A DNA stretch of 64,000 bases from Streptomyces sp. AV19 (GCF_015999245.1 NZ_JAEAMR010000019.1:24760-88759), one strand, 5' to 3'; positions 31,576 to 40,732 are shown, counted from the first letter of the stretch. Notes: generated by a model not told the origin, from the sequence alone. A program made the numbers and translations.

Positions 31576-31830
31576 TCAGCGGGCGGTGCGGAAGCGGCGG
31601 GCGGCCCACGACCGCAGCCGGTCGAAGCGGGTCGGGTGGGTGTGCCGCCAGGCGGTGGGCCACGCGCCGTCTACGGTCGGAAAAGCGCGGGACGCGCCGC
31701 ACGTGCACGTCCATGCGTACGGCTCGGGGCGGGTGTCGTCACGGGTCGCGGTGACCGTGGCCGTGGTGCGGTCGTGGCTCCCGTGAAAGGTGCCGACCCA
31801 GAACTCGGTCTCCTCCAGCTGCGGCTTCAT
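31576..31830 (-). CDS. Small Cys/His-containing hypothetical protein
   Basis: An 84-residue protein with WTCTCGASRAFPT in the centre and WRHTHPTR near the C-terminus, which could form a zinc site, and a basic tail. AAGGGA precedes ATG 31830. It lies between the IS flank gene and the FtsK-like gene on the same strand. Confidence 0.55.
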   Translation of the reverse strand: MKPQLEETEFWVGTFHGSHDRTTATVTATRDDTRPEPYAWTCTCGASRAFPTVDGAWPTAWRHTHPTRFDRLRSWAARRFRTAR

Positions 31831-31935
31831 CAGATTTCCCTTCGGTGCTCAGTGGGTGGTGCCGGACGAGGTGCGATGTCGGCGCTGGAGCCGATGGACC
31901 GGCGCGGTGCTGTGCCGCGGGGGTCTGGGCGAGGT

Positions 31936-34323
31936 TCAGCGCGGACGGGAACGGCGCGCCTCCCGTGTGGGAAGCGCGCCGTTGTGTGACAGCAGCCAGG
32001 CGGCCTCTTCGCCGGTCTCCACCGGCCGGGCACCCAGGGCCACCTTCGAGGTCTTCCCTTCCTTGATCCGGTGGATCTTTCCTGCCTTTTCCAGCTTGTT
32101 CAGCACGTTCGCGAAGGTCGACTCCGCCACCCCGCAGGCGGCCTGCAGCTGGCCCCGCTCCACGTAGTCGATGTCGTCGGGGTCGATCTCGTCGCCCTCG
32201 TCGACCATGTCCACGTACATGGGGTCGGACTCGTCGCGGAGGGCGGCCAGGACCTTCTCCTCCGACGTCAGCTCCTTGGCCTTCGGGAGGTCGACGCCGG
32301 GGAACGACATGCCCGCCTCGCCGGTCCCGCCCTCGCCGTCCTTCTCCTCGAAGCCGGGGATGGGAGTCATGGCCAGCTCCTCCATGCGCGCTTGGTCGCC
32401 CCACCAGGGCACGTCGACCGGCGCCAGGATGTTCTCCGGCCGGATGTGGGGGGTGGCGTCCTCCAGGGTGTCGATGCGCATCATGCCCGCGCGCCCGCCC
32501 GGTGCCGCGACGTAGCCCAGGCCGAAGGTGCGGCGCGGGTCCGACTCCTCCATGGTCGGGTCGTACACCAGCGACTCGTCCTCTTCCACCCACACCGGCG
32601 GGATCAGGGAGGGGTCGATCCCCTCGAAGCCGGGGGGAAGGTCGCCCAGGTTCACCTGGTCGCTGTCGGTGCGCAGGATGATCCAGGTGCCGCCGGCCAG
32701 GAGGTTGGCGCGGATCGCCTGCTCTCCGCCCAGCTGGTCCAGGTTCACGGTCTGGTTGATCAGGACCCAGGGCATGCCCATGGAGCGGGTCAGGGAGGCG
32801 CCGTCCTTGACGATCTTCACTGCCTCCTTGCGGTTCTGTGCGCCCGGGGCCAGCATCTGGGCGGCCTCGTCCAGGATCGTGGCGCAGTACGGCCGCATCG
32901 CGGACGGCTCGAAGTTCTTTAGTTCCAGGCGGGCGGCTTCTTCGATCCGGTGCTGGAGGACCCACCAGGACAGCCGCATGGCGCCCAGGGCGCCGTACTG
33001 CGTCAGGCCGCTGTAGGCGGCCATCTTCGGGATCGCGGGGTTGCTGGCGCCCTTGGGGTCGCCGTAGATCTGAGCCATCTTGTTGGCGTGGTAGGCCAGG
33101 CTGATCATCTGGCCCGTGCCGCCCTTTCCGGAGCCGGTGGTACCGGCGATCACGACGTGGAGGGCGCCCAGCTTCGGGTCGAACAGCTGAATCCTCGCGG
33201 GGAAGCCGCTCACGATCTTCCCGATGTTGACCCAGCCGCCCGGGGTGGCATTCAGGGAGTCCAGGCCCTGGAAGTCGTGGCCGGCCTCCAGCGGGTTGTG
33301 GTCCATGATGCGGATGATCGCGCGCCGGGGGTCTCGCCGTCCCGGCTCGTAGGAGACGAGGTCGATGGAGCGGCGGAGCGCGCCTGCCAGCTCCCCGAGG
33401 TTGACGACGCGGGGGAGTGCGTCCAGGTCGTCGTCGGCCACGACGCGCGCCACCTGGCCGCCGGTGTTCTCGTCCTTGCCGACCTCTTCCAAGTGGGTCT
33501 TGGGCAGGACCCTCGCCTGGACTCGCTTCCAGGCGCCCTGGAGCGTGGAGGGGTCCAGCTCCGCGCGCTGGGTGTACCAGACGGTGAGGAAGACCTCTCC
33601 GGAGTGCGTGCCCACCTTCATGTCGATGTCCTCTGGGGGGCGGCCGAAGAGGGAGGAGACGGTCTCCTTCGCGACGTTGACGGAGTCGCCGAGCGCTGCG
33701 GTGATCCGGCCCTCCCAGCGGTCGGCGTAGATCACGACGTCGGACAGGACCTGGTTCTTGTGCCGGCCGTTCTTCGGGTCGCTGATCACGCGCCCCCAGG
33801 CCGCGATCATCTTGTCGGCCAGGGACACCGGGCCCGGGGTGCCGGTATTGGCCGGGGCGGCCTGCGTCGGCGCCTGCTCCGCCTCGATCTTCCGTCGGCC
33901 GAAGACGCGGCGAAGGCGCCAGCCGGTGAAGACGACCGCGGCCCACCAGCCCAGCGACAGGATCCCGGGAATGGTGGTCGGCTCGAGGGCGCCGGCCATC
34001 AGCGCGTCGGACGCCTCGGCTCCGCCCAACTGGCCCAGGGCCAGGCCCATTCCGGTCGTGATCGTGGAGATCCCCATGGTGTCGCGGTGCGCCCGCGCGA
34101 TGTCGATCCCGGGGAGCTGGTTCGCCCAGCGGCCCAGGCGGTTCATGTAGTTGGCGCCGGCGAACGTCGCACCGACCAGGAAACCGGCCCCGGCGTAGGC
34201 CGCCGCGTTCGGGTCCAGGTAGGGGGCCAGGATGCCCGCCCCGACGGGGAGGACGATCTGGAGCGCCGCAGCGGCGCGCTCCGCCGGCTCCGCGTTCGGC
34301 ACGGTCTTGATGGTGGTGGACAT
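31936..34323 (-). CDS. FtsK/TraB-like DNA translocase with N-terminal membrane region
   Basis: A 795-residue transfer ATPase. Hydrophobic segments near residues 20-60 and 110-140 (AAYAGAGFLVGATFAGANYM, GILSLGWWAAVVFTGW) anchor it. The ATPase core has Walker A VIAGTTGSGKGGTG (about 388-401) and Walker B YCATILDEAAQM (about 490). The C-terminal region is acidic and ends in a winged-helix-like module (VERGQLQAACGVAESTFANV). This corresponds to TraB-type double-strand DNA pumps or VirD4-like coupling proteins of actinobacterial conjugation, acting at the membrane or septum on a plasmid clt locus. It is the last large gene of the Gly/Ser-rich operon. Confidence 0.8.
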   Translation of the reverse strand: MSTTIKTVPNAEPAERAAAALQIVLPVGAGILAPYLDPNAAAYAGAGFLVGATFAGANYMNRLGRWANQLPGIDIARAHRDTMGISTITTGMGLALGQLGGAEASDALMAGALEPTTIPGILSLGWWAAVVFTGWRLRRVFGRRKIEAEQAPTQAAPANTGTPGPVSLADKMIAAWGRVISDPKNGRHKNQVLSDVVIYADRWEGRITAALGDSVNVAKETVSSLFGRPPEDIDMKVGTHSGEVFLTVWYTQRAELDPSTLQGAWKRVQARVLPKTHLEEVGKDENTGGQVARVVADDDLDALPRVVNLGELAGALRRSIDLVSYEPGRRDPRRAIIRIMDHNPLEAGHDFQGLDSLNATPGGWVNIGKIVSGFPARIQLFDPKLGALHVVIAGTTGSGKGGTGQMISLAYHANKMAQIYGDPKGASNPAIPKMAAYSGLTQYGALGAMRLSWWVLQHRIEEAARLELKNFEPSAMRPYCATILDEAAQMLAPGAQNRKEAVKIVKDGASLTRSMGMPWVLINQTVNLDQLGGEQAIRANLLAGGTWIILRTDSDQVNLGDLPPGFEGIDPSLIPPVWVEEDESLVYDPTMEESDPRRTFGLGYVAAPGGRAGMMRIDTLEDATPHIRPENILAPVDVPWWGDQARMEELAMTPIPGFEEKDGEGGTGEAGMSFPGVDLPKAKELTSEEKVLAALRDESDPMYVDMVDEGDEIDPDDIDYVERGQLQAACGVAESTFANVLNKLEKAGKIHRIKEGKTSKVALGARPVETGEEAAWLLSHNGALPTREARRSRPR

Positions 34324-34363
34324 CGGGGGCTACTCCTGTCTGGATCCTGGGTGATCCGCAAAG

Positions 34364-34407
34364 GGCGCGGCCGGCCCGAGGGGTGCGATCCCCGGGCCGG
34401 CCGCGCC
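34364..34407 (-). terminator. 15-bp hairpin upstream of the FtsK-like gene
   Basis: 34364-34378 pairs exactly with 34393-34407 with a 14-base loop, between the stop of the gene at 34422 and the FtsK-like start at 34323. It may limit read-through and set relative levels. Confidence 0.6.
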
Positions 34408-34421
34408 GGTGGTGGGTGGTG

Positions 34422-34802
34422 CTATTCCTGCTCGAACCAGTCGCGCGAGACCTTCTCCAGGTCCGTCACGTCGGAGCGGTCGAAGGCTTCCTGGAACCCG
34501 GCGTGGGTGGTGCGGGCCTGGTCGCCTGCCGCCTTCGCGGCCTTCGCGGTGTCGGCCGTCTTCGACGCGTAGGTGATCGCGCCGTCCGACACCCCGCGGA
34601 TGATTTTCGCGAGCTCCTGGCACTCCGCCAGGGAGTCGCGGTCCACGCTCTTGGCGCCCAGCGCGTCCGCGTCGGAGGCGGTGTCGTCGGCCAGTTCCTT
34701 GATGTTCTCCGCGGCCTTCTTGACGCCCTCCGCGTTGCGGGCCAGGGCCTTCTCCTTGGCCTCGGTCTTTCGGACGAGGGCCTTGTACGTCAGCTCCGCC
34801 AT
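34422..34802 (-). CDS. Small coiled-coil protein of the transfer operon
   Basis: A 126-residue helical, charged protein (KALARNAEGVKKAAENIKEL, KIIRGVSDGAITYASKTADT). The composition is WXG-like in being a small helical hairpin, but no WxG motif is present. ATG 34802 chosen over 34811 because GGGAG lies 9 bp upstream. It sits between the Gly/Ser-rich protein and the translocase. Confidence 0.6.
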   Translation of the reverse strand: MAELTYKALVRKTEAKEKALARNAEGVKKAAENIKELADDTASDADALGAKSVDRDSLAECQELAKIIRGVSDGAITYASKTADTAKAAKAAGDQARTTHAGFQEAFDRSDVTDLEKVSRDWFEQE

Positions 34803-34823
34803 GATCGGCACTCCCGTCTGGTC

Positions 34824-36674
34824 CTACGCGGCAGGCGCGTAGGAGCCCTTGTCGTTGTAGAAGCGGAGCTCGGCCGGCTTCGTCTCGTCGCTGTCGACCA
34901 CGGCCTTGTACAGCGGCGCGTACCTGGTCCCGATGTTGGTCAGGACGACCTTGCACATCTCCGCCGCCCGCTTCGCGCGCTTGTGGAGTTCGGCGGCCTC
35001 CGCCGCCTGGGCCTTCGCCGCGTCGGCCAGCTTCGTCAGCTTCGCGGCCAGCTTCTCCCCGCCTTCGACGGCCTTCGCCTGCTCGGCCAACTGCTGGCAG
35101 TCCTTCGCCTCGTCCTCCGCCGCGGCCTCGAGCGACTTGCACGCGTCGGCCACCTTGATCAGGTGGTTCTCCTTGGCCTCCAGCTTGCGCTCGTACTGCT
35201 TGAAGTTGCGCAGCTCCTTCCGGCTGATCGACCCACGGGCGCCCTCCGTTCCCAGGGTCAGCGTGTTCGCGTCGATCTCCTTGACCAGGAGGGGCTTCAC
35301 GTCCGTGCTCACTCCGTCGTCTCCTTCATCCGGCGGGGCGATGACGAGCGTCTGGCCGCTGGGCCCGGTGACCGTCGTCCCCTTCGGGTTGTCCTTCTTC
35401 GGGTCCTGCTGCTTCGCCTTGTGATCGGCGTGCGCCTTGTCCAGCCGCGCGTGCTCCTTGCCGTTCTCCTCCTTCTTGTCCTGGTAGCCGTCCTTCGCGC
35501 CCTTCGCGTACGCCTTCACGTGGTCGACCACGTTCCGGACCGCGGAGCCGTCGCCGTGACCGACCTCCCGCGAACGCTGGAGCGGGGTCCGGTTGTCGGT
35601 CCCGTTCAAGCTGTGGCCGGCCGCACCGTTCTTCCCGGCGCCGCCGTTCTTGCCGGAGGAGCCGCTCGAACCGGAGCCGCCGCCGCTCCCAGAGGAACCG
35701 CTCTTCCCGGAGCCGCCGCCGCTCCCGGAGGAGCCGCCCGAACCCTGGCCGCCGCCGCCCTTCTTCAGGTCGACCTTCGTGCCCTTGCCCTGGTCGGCCT
35801 TGTCCTTCGAGCTGCCGGAATTACCGCCCGAGGAGCCGCCCGACGTCGATCCGCCGCCGCTTCCGGAAGCACCGGCCTTCCCGTCCTTGCCAGCCTTTCC
35901 ACCAGCTCCCGCGTTCCCCGAGGAGCCGTCCTTTCCCTTACTCCCGGAGTCCTTCGCCCCCTTGGGGCTGGTGTCCTTCGACGAACCTCCGCCACCGTTC
36001 CCGCTGGTGCCGCGCCCGCCGCCGGATCCGCCGCTCCCATTCGAGCCGGTCGAGCCGCGCCCGCCGCCTCCGGTGGCGCCGCCACTTCCTCCGCGTCCGG
36101 TGCCCGTGGAGCCGTTCCCGGTGGAATTACGGCCCGAATTACCGCCGCTATTGCCGCCGGAATTACGGCCCCCTCCACCGGCCCCTCCGGAGCCGCTTCG
36201 GCTGGGGAGTCCAGACGATTTCATGACCGTGGTGGTCCGGGTCTCTTTCACCTGGTGCGCACTGGCCCTGGCCTTCTCCAGATCCAGCCGCTTGTTCGCG
36301 GTCCCGCCACCCTTTGCCCAGCGGGTCGCGCCCGCCCGGATCAGCGTTTTGAACACACCCTCCTTGTGCCGGGCACCGGCCGCGTCGGATCCGGCCCCGG
36401 TCAGGTCCTCCGGGGTCTTGAACGACTCGCTGGTGACGCCCGGGGAGGAGCGGTCCACCACGCCGTCGGCGTCCGCCTTCGCGGCCGGATCGTCACCGTC
36501 CGGCCGGGCCCCGGCACCGGTCGCGATGACCGGTCGGGCGGGCTCCACCGCTGCCATCAGGGCGGCCATGATGCCGGTGTCCGCGGCGGGTGCCGACGCG
36601 GTGCTGGCGGCCGGCGCAGCGGGCGGATCAGGGGGTTCCGCGGGGGCCGGGGGCGCCGTATCAGTCGCCATCAT
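34824..36674 (-). CDS. Gly/Ser-rich low-complexity protein with helical C-terminal domain
   Basis: A 616-residue protein in three parts: an Ala/Pro-rich, acidic N-terminus (about 1-150), a 200-residue Gly/Ser/Asn/Lys-rich tract (about 155-365) of irregular GSGG, GGNS and SKDK units, and a helical C-terminal domain (about 420-616) with strongly charged coiled coils. No signal peptide or membrane segment is seen. The tract resembles elastic or phase-separating linkers. The neighbours are a small coiled-coil protein and an FtsK-like pump, so a structural role at the transfer site is plausible but unproven. Confidence 0.6.
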   Translation of the reverse strand: MMATDTAPPAPAEPPDPPAAPAASTASAPAADTGIMAALMAAVEPARPVIATGAGARPDGDDPAAKADADGVVDRSSPGVTSESFKTPEDLTGAGSDAAGARHKEGVFKTLIRAGATRWAKGGGTANKRLDLEKARASAHQVKETRTTTVMKSSGLPSRSGSGGAGGGGRNSGGNSGGNSGRNSTGNGSTGTGRGGSGGATGGGGRGSTGSNGSGGSGGGRGTSGNGGGGSSKDTSPKGAKDSGSKGKDGSSGNAGAGGKAGKDGKAGASGSGGGSTSGGSSGGNSGSSKDKADQGKGTKVDLKKGGGGQGSGGSSGSGGGSGKSGSSGSGGGSGSSGSSGKNGGAGKNGAAGHSLNGTDNRTPLQRSREVGHGDGSAVRNVVDHVKAYAKGAKDGYQDKKEENGKEHARLDKAHADHKAKQQDPKKDNPKGTTVTGPSGQTLVIAPPDEGDDGVSTDVKPLLVKEIDANTLTLGTEGARGSISRKELRNFKQYERKLEAKENHLIKVADACKSLEAAAEDEAKDCQQLAEQAKAVEGGEKLAAKLTKLADAAKAQAAEAAELHKRAKRAAEMCKVVLTNIGTRYAPLYKAVVDSDETKPAELRFYNDKGSYAPAA

Positions 36675-36706
36675 TTCCTCACTCTCCGTGGTCGCCGGTG
36701 GTTCCT

Positions 36707-36800
36707 TACTCCTTACCTCTCAGCGGAGAGCAGCCGATCAGCCGGACCAGGGGAGTCCGAATGCGACGCTCTCCGCTAGGTAGGAGGGAGGGAGTAATTA
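36707..36800 (-). promoter_or_regulatory. Large imperfect hairpin upstream of the Gly/Ser-rich gene
   Basis: A 10-bp perfect stem (36722-36731 with 36768-36777) is extended outward by matching TACCT and TTACTCC elements. It spans the gap between the stop at 36815 and the Gly/Ser-rich start at 36674 and could be a leader, attenuator or terminator. Confidence 0.4.
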
Positions 36801-36814
36801 ATCACCGTGCGTGA

Positions 36815-37447
36815 CTATGCGTCGACCTTCTTGCCCTTGCGTGCGAACACCGCGACGGCCAGGCCGCCGCCGACGACGAGACCCAGCAGGGCGGGGGAGC
36901 TGATCCCGCCGCCCCCTGCGTTACCGGCATCCCGGGCGTTGCCGGCGGCCTCCATGCCGGACGCGTCGGTGGCCTCGTACTGCTGCTTGCAGCCCGCCAC
37001 GACGTCGCTCCTCGAGGGCGATCCGTACCCCTTGCCGATCAGGCCGGAGGAGTCCTTCACGCACTTGTCGACGGCCGCCTGGATCTTTTCGGCGGAGGCG
37101 GTCGCGGCCTTCTTGTCGGTGCTCGCCTTCTCGTTCCGGATCTTCATTTCCTCCAGCTCCAGCTTCTTCATCTGGATCTGGAGGGCGGCGGCCTCCTTCT
37201 CGTCCTTCGCGACGGCCGCCGAATGGACCTGGAACCAGATGGTTCCGCCGCCGACGATCGCCACCCCGGCCACCGCGATGGCGACCTTTCCCCGGCGGGT
37301 CAGACCGGCCTTCTTGTGCACGACCGGGGTTCCGTACGGCCCTTCGTCGGCGTACGGGGAAGCGTCCGGAGCACTGTTCCCGAAGGTCATTCCGGCCGCC
37401 ATTCCGGCCTGAATTCCTTCGAATGCCCTCTCTTCGTCCGGTGTCAT
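36815..37447 (-). CDS. Membrane protein with coiled coil
   Basis: A 210-residue protein with an N-terminal cytoplasmic part, a first membrane segment (VAIAVAGVAIVGGGTIWFQV, about 72-91), a periplasmic-side coiled coil (MKKLELEEMKIRNEKASTDK) and a C-terminal segment (SSPALLGLVVGGGLAVAVFA) followed by a basic tail. ATG 37447 lies one base after the stop of the DUF6197-like gene. It could be a transfer-complex scaffold. Confidence 0.6.
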   Translation of the reverse strand: MTPDEERAFEGIQAGMAAGMTFGNSAPDASPYADEGPYGTPVVHKKAGLTRRGKVAIAVAGVAIVGGGTIWFQVHSAAVAKDEKEAAALQIQMKKLELEEMKIRNEKASTDKKAATASAEKIQAAVDKCVKDSSGLIGKGYGSPSRSDVVAGCKQQYEATDASGMEAAGNARDAGNAGGGGISSPALLGLVVGGGLAVAVFARKGKKVDA

Positions 37448-37448
37448 T

Positions 37449-37967
37449 TCAGTCTCCGTTCTTACGCGCCAGGTCAGAGGCCGCAGAGATGGTGGCCTCC
37501 ACACCCCGGAAGGTATTGCTGGAAAGGTCGTTCCACTCCCAGAACCGCATGTTCACGCCCTGCCGGGCCAACTGGGACTGGAGGTAATTCACGGCCTTCC
37601 CCCGGTCGATCGTGGTGACGTGCCCGGTGGATTCCAGAAAGGTCTGGGCACCCCTGATGCACATACGTCCGGTGGGGGAGAAATCGAAGGACTGGCACCA
37701 GCCGTAGCGGGTGAGGACCTCGATCACCTGGACCAGGTGGAACGAGGGCTTCAAGGGGCGCGGCTCCTGCCAAAGCCCCAGGTCAGCCATCGCGGACCGG
37801 ACCCCCTTGGGGATCAGTCGCTGGCCCCAGGTCGGGGGGTCCGGCGCCCAGATCTCCAGGGCCGGCGGGATGACCGCCGGCGGTGCCGGGCGGGGCGTCG
37901 GCGGCCTCGTCGTACGTGTGTCAGGCCCCTGGTCGGGGGCCAGCCCCACGGTCGTGGGTGCCATCAT
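37449..37967 (-). CDS. DUF6197-like protein
   Basis: A 172-residue protein; after a Pro-rich N-terminus (about 45 residues) the C-terminal 100 residues resemble the DUF6197 pattern (HLVQVIEVLTRYGWCQ, CIRGAQTFLES, then WEWNDLSSNTF). The function is unknown in that family; it accompanies plasmid and phage loci. Two adjacent ATGs (37967 and 37964) follow AAGGAG. Confidence 0.55.
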   Translation of the reverse strand: MMAPTTVGLAPDQGPDTRTTRPPTPRPAPPAVIPPALEIWAPDPPTWGQRLIPKGVRSAMADLGLWQEPRPLKPSFHLVQVIEVLTRYGWCQSFDFSPTGRMCIRGAQTFLESTGHVTTIDRGKAVNYLQSQLARQGVNMRFWEWNDLSSNTFRGVEATISAASDLARKNGD

Positions 37968-37999
37968 GCTCCTTGCTTCGCTCGTCGTCGGGGGAAGCC

Positions 38000-38064
38000 G
38001 AAGGCCCCCGCTGATTTCGTTTCAGCGGGGGCCTTCGTGGTGCCTGAAAGCGTTCAGGCACCAC
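38000..38064 (-). terminator. Two tandem perfect hairpins
   Basis: A 15-bp stem (38000-38014 with 38022-38036) is followed at once by a 12-bp stem (38037-38048 with 38053-38064, loop AGCG). They separate the Spd-like coiled-coil gene from the DUF6197-like gene and should stop transcription efficiently. Confidence 0.75.
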
Positions 38065-38127
38065 CGCCTCCGGACGTGCCGGAGACGATGGTGTTCGAGC
38101 GCTTCGCAGGAATCATGTGCTCACGAG

Positions 38128-40593
38128 TTACGTCAGGTACTTGTCCGCGTCCTCGGGACGGAGGAGGCCGGCCGTCTTCAGCAGCCGGATCGCGCGGGGC
38201 TGGTTGACGGAGAGCTCGGTACGAACGCGGCTGATGTTGACGAAGCCGTCCGTCTCGCGCGGCAGCTCTCGTACGAGCGGAAGGAGTTCGGCGTCCGTAC
38301 GAGCGGGCGTGGCCGTACCGGTACGCCCGGCGATGGCCGTTCCGCTTGTACGCGGCCGGGCGTCCGTCGTACTGGTACGCGTGAGCAGAACGCCGTCGTC
38401 CGGGGTCGTACGGGCGGTGACCGTACTGGTACGTGCCCCGCCCTCGTACGCGGCGGCCCTGGTACGGCCGGAGCGCTCTGTACTAGTACGCGCGGCCCCG
38501 TTCGGGGCGGCCTGTACGCCGCCTGTACGGCCGCTGTACGCGCTGGTCAGGACCGCATTCGCTCCGGCCGGGGCGGGGTGGTGCGGGGTTCCGTGTACAG
38601 GCTCCGTACGAGCGGTGCCATGGTCCGTACGAGCGGGGACCGTAGGGGCTGACGCATCATACGAGTCCGTACTGGACGGGCTTGTACGGGCGGGCTGCGT
38701 ACCGGCCGCGCCATCCGTACGAGCGGCCGTACCGGTACGTCCGTCCGTTCCGGTTGCCGTGTCCGTACCACCGTGTCCGTCCGTACCAGCGTCGTGCATG
38801 AGCGAGTGGACGCGCCAGATGACGGCCACGAAGATCAGCACGACGAACGTCGTCAGCCACCACGGAGCGGAGTGTCCCTCGGGGACGAGGTGCGCCTGCT
38901 CCGACAGGTGGAAGACGACGTTTGCCGACGCCATCAGCGCGAGCGCCGCCCCGATGTCCTTCTTGGTGCGGAACGCCGTGACGCAGTAGACGTCGATGGA
39001 CACCGGCAGCAGCGGGGCGACGTACGGGTGGATGCCGACCATGCGGGCCAGCTCGTACTCGCCGGAGGCGGCGAGGCCGATGCCGGCGGCGAGCGCGATC
39101 CACGGCGCCGTCTTCCACGCCTTACGGCTGAGCTTGTGGTGCCAGTCGCGCCAGCGGGAGTTGGCCCGCTTGGCCTCGCGGGCCTCATCGAGCATCCGGC
39201 GGGCGCGGGCCTCGTCGGCCTGCGCCCGGTCGGTGATGCCCTTGGCCTTCTTCTCCGCCTCCGCTGTGATGCGGTCGGCCTCCTTCTGCGCGGCCTCCCG
39301 CAGCTGCGCGGCGACGGTCTTGACTTCCTCACGCAGCCGCTCGCGCTGCTTGTCGCACGCGGCCTTGAGCCCGGCGAGTTCGTCGGCGAGAGCCTTGCGT
39401 CGGGTGACGGCCTCCGCGTCGAACTGGTCGGTGAGCTTGCGCAGTTGCTCGCGCAGATCGGTGCGGGACTGCTCCGCCTCGGTGTGCGCGGCAGCCACAT
39501 GCTGGTCGGCCTCGCGACGCCGGTCGTCGGCGGCCTTGACCGCGTCCGCGTACAACTGCTCCGCCTCCGCACGCCGGCCGTCGTACTGTTCGGCCGCCGT
39601 CTTGGCGAGCTGGGCGAACCGCTCGCGGGCCTGCTCGACCTCGCGCTGCGCCGCGGCCACCAGTTCGTCGGCCTGCTCCTGGGCGCGGGCGAGAATCGCG
39701 CTGGCCTCGGTGCGGCGCTGGTCGACCAGGGCGCCGATCTCGGTGAGGTCGGCTTCGGCCAGGCGCCGCAGCTCGGCAACCGCCGTGGCCGTGGCCTCGC
39801 GGTCGGTGGCGGCCAACTCGGTCAGGTCGTCGACCTGCGCACGGGCCTCCGCCACGAGGGTCTTGGCACGTTCACGGGCGTCGGCCAGAAGCTGGCCGGC
39901 CTCGCCGCGTGCCGCCTCCAGGTCGTTCTTCGCCGCCTCGAGCAGCTCGGTGCGCTTCGTCTCCGCGTCGGCGAGGACCTGCGCGGCCTCCGCCTGCACG
40001 ATGTCGGCTTTCGAGGCCGCCGCGGTGGTGACCTCCTGCGCCTGGCGGCGGGCGCCGGCGAGCAGTTGCTCGGCAGCCGCCTTGGTGTCGGCCAGGACCT
40101 GGTCGGCCTCGACGGACGCCGTCGCCGTGACGCTGTCGGCCTCCGCGCGGGCGTCGGAGAGCAGCTGCTTGGCCTTCGCGTCGGTGTCGGCCAGGACCTG
40201 GTCGGTGTCGGCGGCCGCGGTGGTCGCGGCGTCCGCGCGGACCCGCTCGGCGTCGGCCTGCGCGTTGGCGAGGACGCGGGCCTGCTCGGTGGTGGCCGCC
40301 TCGGTGATCGAGGCCGCCTCCGAGCGGGCGCCGTCCAGGAGTTCGGCGGCGCGGGCCTGACCGTCGGCGAGGATGCGCGCGGCGTCGTCGGCGGCCAGGT
40401 CCCGGAGGTCGGCGGCGCGGTCGGCAGCGTCGGCCAGGACCGGGTCGGCTTCCTCGAACCCCAGCGGCGTCTCTTCGGGGGCGGCGGCCTGGGCAGGAAC
40501 GGCTGCCGGGGCCGCCGGCGCCTTGGCGCGGCCGGCGGCTCGGGGCTTCGCCGGGGCGGTCTTCCGCCTGCGCCGGGTGGTGGTGTTGGCCAC
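38128..40593 (-). CDS. Large coiled-coil membrane protein with DUF2637/Spd-like domain
   Basis: An 821-residue protein. Residues about 50-460 are a continuous Ala/Glu/Arg/Asp heptad coiled coil, with recurrent VLADA and LLADAR/LLSDAR units. About 480-590 is a membrane domain of the DUF2637 kind found in plasmid-spread (Spd) proteins, with helices such as WIALAAGIGLAASGEYELA, then YVAPLLPVSIDVYCVTAF and WWLTTFVVLIFVAVIW. The C-terminal 200 residues are a Thr/Arg-rich tail of ART and GRT units, followed by a short winged-helix-like end (NISRVRTELSVNQPRAIRLL). It probably spans the septum region and takes part in intermycelial plasmid transfer. Confidence 0.7.
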   Translation of the reverse strand: MANTTTRRRRKTAPAKPRAAGRAKAPAAPAAVPAQAAAPEETPLGFEEADPVLADAADRAADLRDLAADDAARILADGQARAAELLDGARSEAASITEAATTEQARVLANAQADAERVRADAATTAAADTDQVLADTDAKAKQLLSDARAEADSVTATASVEADQVLADTKAAAEQLLAGARRQAQEVTTAAASKADIVQAEAAQVLADAETKRTELLEAAKNDLEAARGEAGQLLADARERAKTLVAEARAQVDDLTELAATDREATATAVAELRRLAEADLTEIGALVDQRRTEASAILARAQEQADELVAAAQREVEQARERFAQLAKTAAEQYDGRRAEAEQLYADAVKAADDRRREADQHVAAAHTEAEQSRTDLREQLRKLTDQFDAEAVTRRKALADELAGLKAACDKQRERLREEVKTVAAQLREAAQKEADRITAEAEKKAKGITDRAQADEARARRMLDEAREAKRANSRWRDWHHKLSRKAWKTAPWIALAAGIGLAASGEYELARMVGIHPYVAPLLPVSIDVYCVTAFRTKKDIGAALALMASANVVFHLSEQAHLVPEGHSAPWWLTTFVVLIFVAVIWRVHSLMHDAGTDGHGGTDTATGTDGRTGTAARTDGAAGTQPARTSPSSTDSYDASAPTVPARTDHGTARTEPVHGTPHHPAPAGANAVLTSAYSGRTGGVQAAPNGAARTSTERSGRTRAAAYEGGARTSTVTARTTPDDGVLLTRTSTTDARPRTSGTAIAGRTGTATPARTDAELLPLVRELPRETDGFVNISRVRTELSVNQPRAIRLLKTAGLLRPEDADKYLT
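38137..38785. repeat. GTAC array in the Spd-like C-terminus
   Basis: About 30 GTAC tetramers in 650 bp, where about two are expected at this base composition. Many are CGTACG or CGTACC encoding Arg-Thr; GTACGAGCGG recurs five times (38271, 38296, 38605, 38628 and 38716 regions) and ACTGGTACG three times. The same arginines are otherwise written mostly CGC/CGG, so the DNA sequence itself appears selected. Confidence 0.7.
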
Positions 40594-40668
40594 GGGGTGT
40601 CCTCTCTTTCTGGCGCCTCGTGCAAGAGGCCACCGCGAGTCGGCATCGGTCGGTAAGGTCGTGACCAG

Positions 40669-40713
40669 GCCCTCCGAGGCCCCGGCAGCTCGAATGCCGA
40701 GGACTCGGAGGGC
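40669..40713 (-). terminator. Hairpin upstream of the Spd-like gene
   Basis: A 10-bp stem (40669-40678 with 40704-40713), with an inner GCCCCGGCA/TGCCGAGG pairing, between the gene at 40733 and the Spd-like gene start at 40593. Confidence 0.5.
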
Positions 40714-40732
40714 CGTCTGCGTGAGCAGGTGG

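Noticed and set aside
35593..36783. Plus-strand Pro-rich protein opposite the Gly/Ser-rich gene
   Set aside because: It is the antisense shadow of the Gly/Ser codons; it has no ribosome-binding site and no domain.
38773..40656. Plus-strand Gly/Leu/Val-rich protein opposite the coiled-coil gene
   Set aside because: It mirrors the heptad codons of the Spd-like gene on the other strand.
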